Source: CAZADH01 sp964483805
Lineage (GTDB): Bacteria; Muiribacteriota; Ozemobacteria; Ozemobacterales; Ozemobacteraceae
Direction: 5' to 3'
Assembly: GCA_964483805.1 (NCBI GenBank)
Contig: CAZADH010000053.1
Span: 1 to 26,193, forward strand
Length of the DNA: 26,193 nucleotides
Positions 21,822 to 26,193 of the stretch are shown here, piece by piece (positions within the stretch are counted from its first letter, which is position 1; the number at the start of each line of letters is the position of its first letter). Under the pieces are notes generated by a model. It searched no databases. It worked only from the letters and a program-made list of their open reading frames with translations, and was not told the origin of the DNA. The position numbers and the translations under genes were made by a program.

Positions 21822-23427
21822 CCCGGATGCGGTCGAGAAGTTCTACGCGACGCTGGCCACTGTTGAGCCCGAGGACGTGCAGCGGGTCATCCGGACCTTC
21901 CTGCGGCCGGGAAATCGGGTGGTCGTGACCCTCGCGCGGCCGCCGGCAACGTCCCAAACAGCGTCGGTCGCGTCGGCCGGCCCCGCACTGGTCTGTCTGC
22001 CCATTCCCTCCTCGCCGTTCGTCTGTATCACTGTGGTGGTGCGGGCTGGCTCGATCGACGATCCTGCCGGCCGCGAAGGACTGGCGTACGTTCACTCGCA
22101 GGCTGTCACCGATGGAGGCACCCAGGCCTTGACGCAGAATCAGGTTTCGGAGCGACTCCAGCCTCTTGCTGCTCGGTTGATTGGCCGCAATGACAAGGAA
22201 CTCACCACCTGGACCGCCGTCGTCCATCGCGATCATGCGATAGCGTTGTATGACATTTTCCGCGAATTGCTTCTCCGGCCACGGTTTGCCGACGAAGACG
22301 TCCGCCGGGTGCGCGACGAGGCTGTCGAGTATCTCACCTCGACGCTGCGGTCGGAGTGGGACGAGCAGCTCGGCAAGGAGATTCTCGATCAGGAGATTCA
22401 CCGCGGGCATCCCTACGGTCATTGCCACAACGGCACGGTGGCCGGCTTGCAGAGCATTGCCACCGTGGACGTCCGCTCATTTCACGATGAGGTGCTGACC
22501 CGTGAGCGCGTGACTGTCGGCCTGGCGGGCAGCTTCTCTGCGGAACTCGAGGCGCGCGTTCGCACTGATTTTGGTGCCCTGCCGAGTCGACCCTTTGCCC
22601 CTCGGCCTCTGCCGCCCCGCCGAAACATCGGACAACCCGAACTGACGCTGGTTGAGCGCCCGGGCGCCGAGGCCACAGCGATCTCGCTCGGCTTCCCTCT
22701 CGACCTGTCGCGGATCGACCGCGATTACTTCCCGCTGCTCGTGGCCGTTGCCTGCTTCGGGGAACACCGCAGCTTCTTCGGGCGCCTGATGAACCGAATG
22801 CGCGTCGATCGCGGCCTCAATTACGGCGATTACGCATATCTCGAGAACTTCATCGAGGCGGTCGACCGGTTTCCGCATCCCAACATCGTGCGTCGGGCAC
22901 AGTTCTTCAGCATCTGGATCCGACCCGTCGAGTCGGCCAACGCGCCGTTCGCCCTTCGCCTTGCGCTTCGCGAATTGCATCGGCTCGTCGCCGATGGACT
23001 CACCGACGCGGAAGTGGCAGATGCCAAGAAGTTCGTTATCAACAACGCTCCGCTGTGGGCGCAGACGCTCGATCGCCGCCTCGGCTACATCATCGACGGC
23101 CGCTTTTTTGGCTCGAAGGATCTGGCAACCGAGGTCCGCGAACAGGTCCCCGCCGTTACGACCGCGGCGGTGAATGCCGCCATCCGACGGCACCTGAACC
23201 GCGACGGTGTCGTCATTGTCGCGGTCACCGATGACGCCCGGCAACTGCGAGACCGGTTGATCTCGAATCAACCGTCGCCGATGGACTACGGCACCGCCAC
23301 CCCTTCGGCCGCGGTTACCGCCGAGGACGCCACGGTCGCGGCCTGGTCGCTCAAGATCGCTTCTGATGCGGTCCGCATTCTTCCGGCCGCAAACCTGTTC
23401 ACGGAGCCCCTGCCGGCGCAACGGTGA
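21682..23427 (+). pseudogene. M16 zinc protease, C-terminal part after deletion and frameshift
   Basis: Recognisable M16 sequence starts near 21736 with ARYRFAMRLNTPLATALAIA and VEPEDVQRVIRTFLRPGNRV, the end of the first M16 half. The second, non-catalytic half follows: VVVRAGSIDDPAGREGLAYV has no HxxEH, LLLRPRFADEDVRRVRDE is the usual helix, and RMRVDRGLNYGDYAYLENFI is the substrate-channel region. The C-terminus ends at TGA 23425-23427. In two-halved M16 enzymes the second half closes over the active chamber, so both are needed. The ATG at 21682 is not a natural start; it falls in N-terminal coding sequence in the wrong frame. Codon use is normal throughout, so the damage is recent or is an assembly artefact. 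Confidence 0.85.
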
Positions 23428-23458
23428 CCCGCATCATAATAACGGGCACGCATATAGC

Positions 23459-23522
23459 GGGGACGTATACTTTTTTACAATTGTCGTATGCGTCCCCATT
23501 CGCCGTATGCGTCCCCATTCGC
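23459..23522. repeat. REP-like palindrome, copy 2, with tandem duplication
   Basis: GGGGACGTATAC (23459-23470) pairs with GTATGCGTCCCC (23486-23497), with one mismatch. The right arm is part of a 19-base unit, cgtatgcgtccccattcgc, present twice in tandem at 23485-23503 and 23504-23522. It sits just after the M16 stop codon. Confidence 0.88.
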
Positions 23523-23653
23523 CCAAGACCTACCATGCAGCAGATTGATTTTGAGGGATTGTGATCTTACATTGGCTTTGAGCGGGAATCGCCAACCGAT
23601 CACGGGTCTTGCGTACGTAAACCCCGCTCTGACAGGAAGGAAACGCGATTCGC

Positions 23654-24097
23654 ATGTTCAACGATGAATTGCTCAATCACCTTGTGGGGAACTGGGAACT
23701 GTGTGGGCGGATGGGAAACACCCAGCTTCATCACCGAGTTGTTGCAGAGTGGGTGCTGGGACACCAGTTTCTGAGGATTCACACTCAGGAGTGGAATGTT
23801 ACCAGAGATGGCGCGAATTACGAGTCTCTGTATTTCATTGGTTGGAGCAAACCCAAGAACAGTTACGTATTTCATTTGATCGATACCTTCGGCGGCGGGT
23901 TTTCCGAGACTCTCGGACATGGGGTGCAAACAGGCAACTCACTGGTGTTTCAATTCGCCTACGACAAGGGGCCGTTCGAGAACAGTTTCGCTTGGGACAA
24001 CGGCAACAAGACATGGGACATGACTCTGCGTTTCAAAGACGAGAGCGGTAAATGGCAAGTCTTCGCAACGAAGAAGCTCACGAGAGTCGGCGCATAG
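23654..24097 (+). CDS. DUF1579-like beta-barrel protein
   Basis: A 147-residue protein with no signal peptide. It opens LLNHLVGNWEL and continues HHRVVAEWVLGHQFLRIHTQ, ESLYFIGWSKPKNSYVFHLI and ETLGHGVQTGNSLVFQFAY. This is the order of strands seen in DUF1579-type and related lipocalin-like proteins (LVGTWEG..., VLGGRFL, ...GYD..., SEG). No function is established for the family. AGGAAGGA lies about 12 bases before the ATG, a long spacing. GC content is visibly lower than in the rest of the window, and the gene is bounded upstream by a REP-like palindrome, both hinting at foreign origin. The nearest downstream gene starts 82 bp later on the same strand. Confidence 0.75.
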   Translation: MFNDELLNHLVGNWELCGRMGNTQLHHRVVAEWVLGHQFLRIHTQEWNVTRDGANYESLYFIGWSKPKNSYVFHLIDTFGGGFSETLGHGVQTGNSLVFQFAYDKGPFENSFAWDNGNKTWDMTLRFKDESGKWQVFATKKLTRVGA

Positions 24098-24178
24098 CGT
24101 GGCGTCATACAGTGTAAGTATTGTGGCCGCAGTTGCGAGATTCGTCCAGGATCTGCTGCCATTGAAAGAGGAGAATTC

Positions 24179-25474
24179 ATGAAGTCATTGCGTCTGTGCG
24201 TGGTTGCCCTTGTCGTCGTGGGTTTGATCGGGAGCGGAACGCTTCGCGGGGAGCCGGCCTATCGGGCCGACAAGCGCCCCCTCGAGTGCTTCATGAAGGG
24301 AGCAACGACCTGGGACGCCGCCGACATCAAGGCGGTGAAGGATCTGGGCGATCCGTTCGCCAAATGGCCGCCGGACGAGAAGACGCGAGCGGCCCTCGAT
24401 TCCTGTGGCAAGACGCTTTGGGATAAACACCAGGATTTCTTTCGACCGCTTCTGGAGAAATGGGAATCGTTACTGCGGGCGGCACTGCCGAAATTCACCA
24501 AGGAGAAAGTCCTGGCGCTGCGTTCGACCACGCCGGCGATAGATTTCAAGTTCTGCCGGGACCTGGGCATTGTGTTCCGTGTGGTCGCCGTTCATCGGGC
24601 CTGGGCCGGACATCCGGAAGAGGCTGTGCCGCTGTTCCTGCTCACGGCGCGATTCGGCCAGATCGTCGGCATCGGCGACGGGCAACCGCCCTCCTGCCTG
24701 CATGCGATGATCGGCGTTGCCCTGGTCAAACCCTCACTGGATCGACCGTTGTGGGAGATCCTTGCCGATCCGAAGCTGGCGCACGCCCTGTTGGCCTCGG
24801 CTTCGACGCACCTGGCCAACATGGCCAGGGAAGAACCGAGTGCCGAGGTCCCTTTGGCGGTCGAGGCCCAGACGAGTTACAACATCGTCGTGACCGAAAC
24901 GTACGAAAAGGGAAGCCCCAAACGCGCAGAGATCCTGGCCGCCGGCGAGGGGAAGATGACCGACGCTCAGTTGGACACCTTTGTCGGAGTCCTGTCCAAA
25001 GAGTATTCCCGGTTGAACGGAGCACTCCTGGGGATGATCGTGCAATACAAAAGCAATCCGCGCGAGCTCACGAAAAAAGCGACAGAACTGCAGGACGCCA
25101 TCGAGAAAAGTACGAAGGAGCCTCCCACCACTCCCGACGGGATCTGGGTCAACATGGCCCGAACGATGTTCGGGGTTTCCTTTGCCAATCCGGGAAAGTT
25201 CCTCGAGGGGATGGCCGAGAAACAACTCCGGCTCGAAGGCGGGGCAATTCTGGCTGCGGCGCTTGTCGAAGAGCAGGGCAAACCCGCGAAACTGTCCGAG
25301 CTTGCCGATCGCCTGACCCCACGAATGCCGGTCGACATGATGGCCGGCACCGGCGACCGGTGCAAGCTCCGGATCGACGGTGGTCAGTTGATCGCCTACG
25401 GGGTTGGCAAGGATGGCCACGATGACCTCGGAGATCCGAAAAAGGATTTCGTGCTGTTCGCCCTGGCGCGCTGA
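24179..25474 (+). CDS. secreted protein of unknown function
   Basis: This 431-residue protein has a signal peptide (MKSLRLCVVALVVVGLIGSG, cleavage near RG24) and a strong ribosome site (AGAGGAG, 5 bases from the ATG). The body is mostly helical with no recognised domain. The C-terminus (LTPRMPVDMMAGTGDRCKLR, then IDGGQLIAYGVGKDGHDDLG, then DFVLFAL) matches the pattern P.D..TG....Y....G.....Y.VG.DG.DD.GD...D, common at the ends of large exported proteins in Planctomycetes, Verrucomicrobia and similar bacteria. In those proteins it follows a long helical region of unknown role. A palindromic repeat follows about 30 bp after the stop. Confidence 0.8.
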   Translation: MKSLRLCVVALVVVGLIGSGTLRGEPAYRADKRPLECFMKGATTWDAADIKAVKDLGDPFAKWPPDEKTRAALDSCGKTLWDKHQDFFRPLLEKWESLLRAALPKFTKEKVLALRSTTPAIDFKFCRDLGIVFRVVAVHRAWAGHPEEAVPLFLLTARFGQIVGIGDGQPPSCLHAMIGVALVKPSLDRPLWEILADPKLAHALLASASTHLANMAREEPSAEVPLAVEAQTSYNIVVTETYEKGSPKRAEILAAGEGKMTDAQLDTFVGVLSKEYSRLNGALLGMIVQYKSNPRELTKKATELQDAIEKSTKEPPTTPDGIWVNMARTMFGVSFANPGKFLEGMAEKQLRLEGGAILAAALVEEQGKPAKLSELADRLTPRMPVDMMAGTGDRCKLRIDGGQLIAYGVGKDGHDDLGDPKKDFVLFALAR

Positions 25475-25502
25475 TCTGCGGCGTAGCATCACCGCTGGAA
25501 AA

Positions 25503-25545
25503 TCGGGGACGCAAACCTTAACTGAATAGAAGTATGCATCCCCGA
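25503..25545. repeat. REP-like palindrome, copy 3
   Basis: TCGGGGACGCAAAC (25503-25516) and GTATGCATCCCCGA (25532-25545) are arms related to copy 1, with two mispairs, around a 15-base loop that matches the loop of copy 1 at 10 of 15 positions. Confidence 0.85.
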
Positions 25546-25739
25546 AACACGATTTCGCCGGCCATCGGATGAAGTACCGATAGATTTGAGGGGGAGTATC
25601 CAGCCGGGAACGCATTCCCTGGCCGGGCCCTTCACGAACGTTCGGAAGAATCTGGGCGGATGGCCACTGTTACCCGCCTGATACTGCCGCCCGCGCACAT
25701 CTGCCCGATCTATCGGGGCGAATGTAGGGTTTGCATCTT

Positions 25740-25774
25740 TGTAAGAACATCTCTATTTTCGAGATTATCTTACA
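25740..25774. repeat. AT-rich hairpin
   Basis: TGTAAGA-AC-ATCTC (25740-25753) pairs with GAGAT-TA-TCTTACA (25761-25774) around the loop TATTTTC. The result is 12 base pairs with a two-base internal bulge. It differs in sequence and composition from the GC-rich palindromes and could be a bidirectional terminator between the converging genes, although no long T-run follows. Confidence 0.6.
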
Positions 25775-25813
25775 TTTGCATCTCGCATTGGTCAATGCCG
25801 GCTCCGGCATTTT

Positions 25814-25851
25814 GGGGACGCATACTTTGTAAGGATCTGGTATACATCCCC
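25814..25851. repeat. REP-like palindrome, copy 4
   Basis: GGGGACGCATAC (25814-25825) and GTATACATCCCC (25840-25851), with two mispairs around a 14-base loop. It lies 39 bp beyond the end of the ATPase fragment. Confidence 0.85.
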
Positions 25852-25890
25852 GTTCACCCGGACGCGGAAGTGGAAGTGGCAGAGACAAAC

Positions 25891-26193
25891 TCAGGCGGCG
25901 AGGTCGAGCAGAAACCGCCAGGCGGGAACGACGGTGATGGCCCCGGCAGGCGCTTCGATTTGCGCGCTTTCGCGACGGGTGACGATGAGGCCTGTCTTCA
26001 GTTTGAGTTCGCGCATGGCCTCGCAGAGATCCGCGACCTCGCGCTGACGGGTTCGCGGGTCGGCCAGCGACTCGCAAGCCTGGATGAGCCTGCGGTTCGA
26101 CGCGGAGTCGCCGACAACAAAGTCGACCTCGCGCCCGTTGCGGGTCCGGTAGTATCGGATATCGGTGAAGGCTCGGCGAAGACCGTTGAAGAC
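25891..26193 (-). CDS. C-terminal part of a DUF4143-type AAA+ ATPase
   Basis: The minus-strand frame is open from the right edge of the window to a TGA at 25893-25891, giving the last 100 residues of a protein. RYYRTRNGREVDFVVGD followed by IQACESLADPRTRQREVADL and LKLKTGLIVT matches the nuclease-like DUF4143 region at the end of a widespread family of AAA+ ATPases (Y.R...G.EVDF......I.......). The acidic residues in EVDF are those conserved in this fold. Family members are common in mobile or defence-related neighbourhoods, but their role is unclear. The ATPase domain lies outside the window. Confidence 0.8.
   Translation of the reverse strand, partial: VFNGLRRAFTDIRYYRTRNGREVDFVVGDSASNRRLIQACESLADPRTRQREVADLCEAMRELKLKTGLIVTRRESAQIEAPAGAITVVPAWRFLLDLAA

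Larger units (their letters stand above)
25475..25890. other. 416-bp intergenic region between converging genes, containing repeats
   Basis: The region separates the plus-strand secreted-protein gene from the minus-strand ATPase fragment. It holds two REP-like palindromes (25503-25545 and 25814-25851) and an AT-rich hairpin (25740-25774). No convincing ORF is present on either strand. Confidence 0.8.

Overview
The window is about 26 kb of GC-rich (roughly 60%) bacterial DNA, densely coding on both strands. A run of ten N at 13038-13047 marks a scaffold join, so it probably comes from a draft or metagenome assembly. The gene content includes lipoprotein signals, a LytM-type peptidase, hybrid histidine kinases, a chemotaxis receptor, a class III cyclase and a pilin-like secreted lipoprotein. 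It fits a free-living, environment-sensing Gram-negative-type bacterium. I see no RNA gene or phylogenetic marker that would name the lineage.

Layout. 1-403: a fragment and a small ORF of uncertain start. 531-4872 (minus): a secreted matrixin-like zinc protease and a cytoplasmic four-PAS hybrid histidine kinase. 4873-5286: mostly empty, with one possible small ORF. 5287-6156 (minus): a pirin. 6200-7236: a relic of a cyclase gene, then a plus-strand MNT/HEPN toxin-antitoxin pair. 7397-9914 (minus): an N-terminally damaged adenylate cyclase and a chemotaxis receptor lacking its front end. 9998-13698 (minus): a radical SAM/SPASM enzyme, a membrane-anchored protein with four PPCxG repeats, and prolyl-tRNA synthetase split by the gap. 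13944-18844 (plus): a PocR-PAS hybrid histidine kinase (frameshifted at a C7 run), a sodium:solute symporter and a small membrane protein. 18926-20828 (minus): an SH3b-M23 peptidase and a lipoprotein. 21027-25474 (plus): a broken M16 protease, a DUF1579-like protein and a secreted protein of unknown role. 25891-26193 (minus): the C-terminus of a DUF4143-type ATPase.

How the parts relate. The PocR kinase, symporter and small membrane protein form a compact unit that looks like coupled sensing and uptake of one solute. The PPCxG-repeat gene lies directly upstream of the radical SAM/SPASM gene on the same strand, which suggests a modifying enzyme and its substrate; this is the best candidate for an undescribed system here. 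The MNT/HEPN pair lies between two same-strand copies of cyclase sequence, one a relic, which points to a past rearrangement.

Two broader patterns stand out. First, many genes are damaged: frameshifts in the second kinase, M16 and probably proS; a premature amber codon in the cyclase; 5' loss in the receptor; an internal deletion in M16. Some may be assembly errors, but the cyclase relic is real decay if the assembly is right. Second, 20.9-25.9 kb carries four copies of a GGGGACGCATAC / GTATGCGTCCCC palindrome between genes, of the kind associated with REP-type tyrosine transposases, although no transposase is present in the window.
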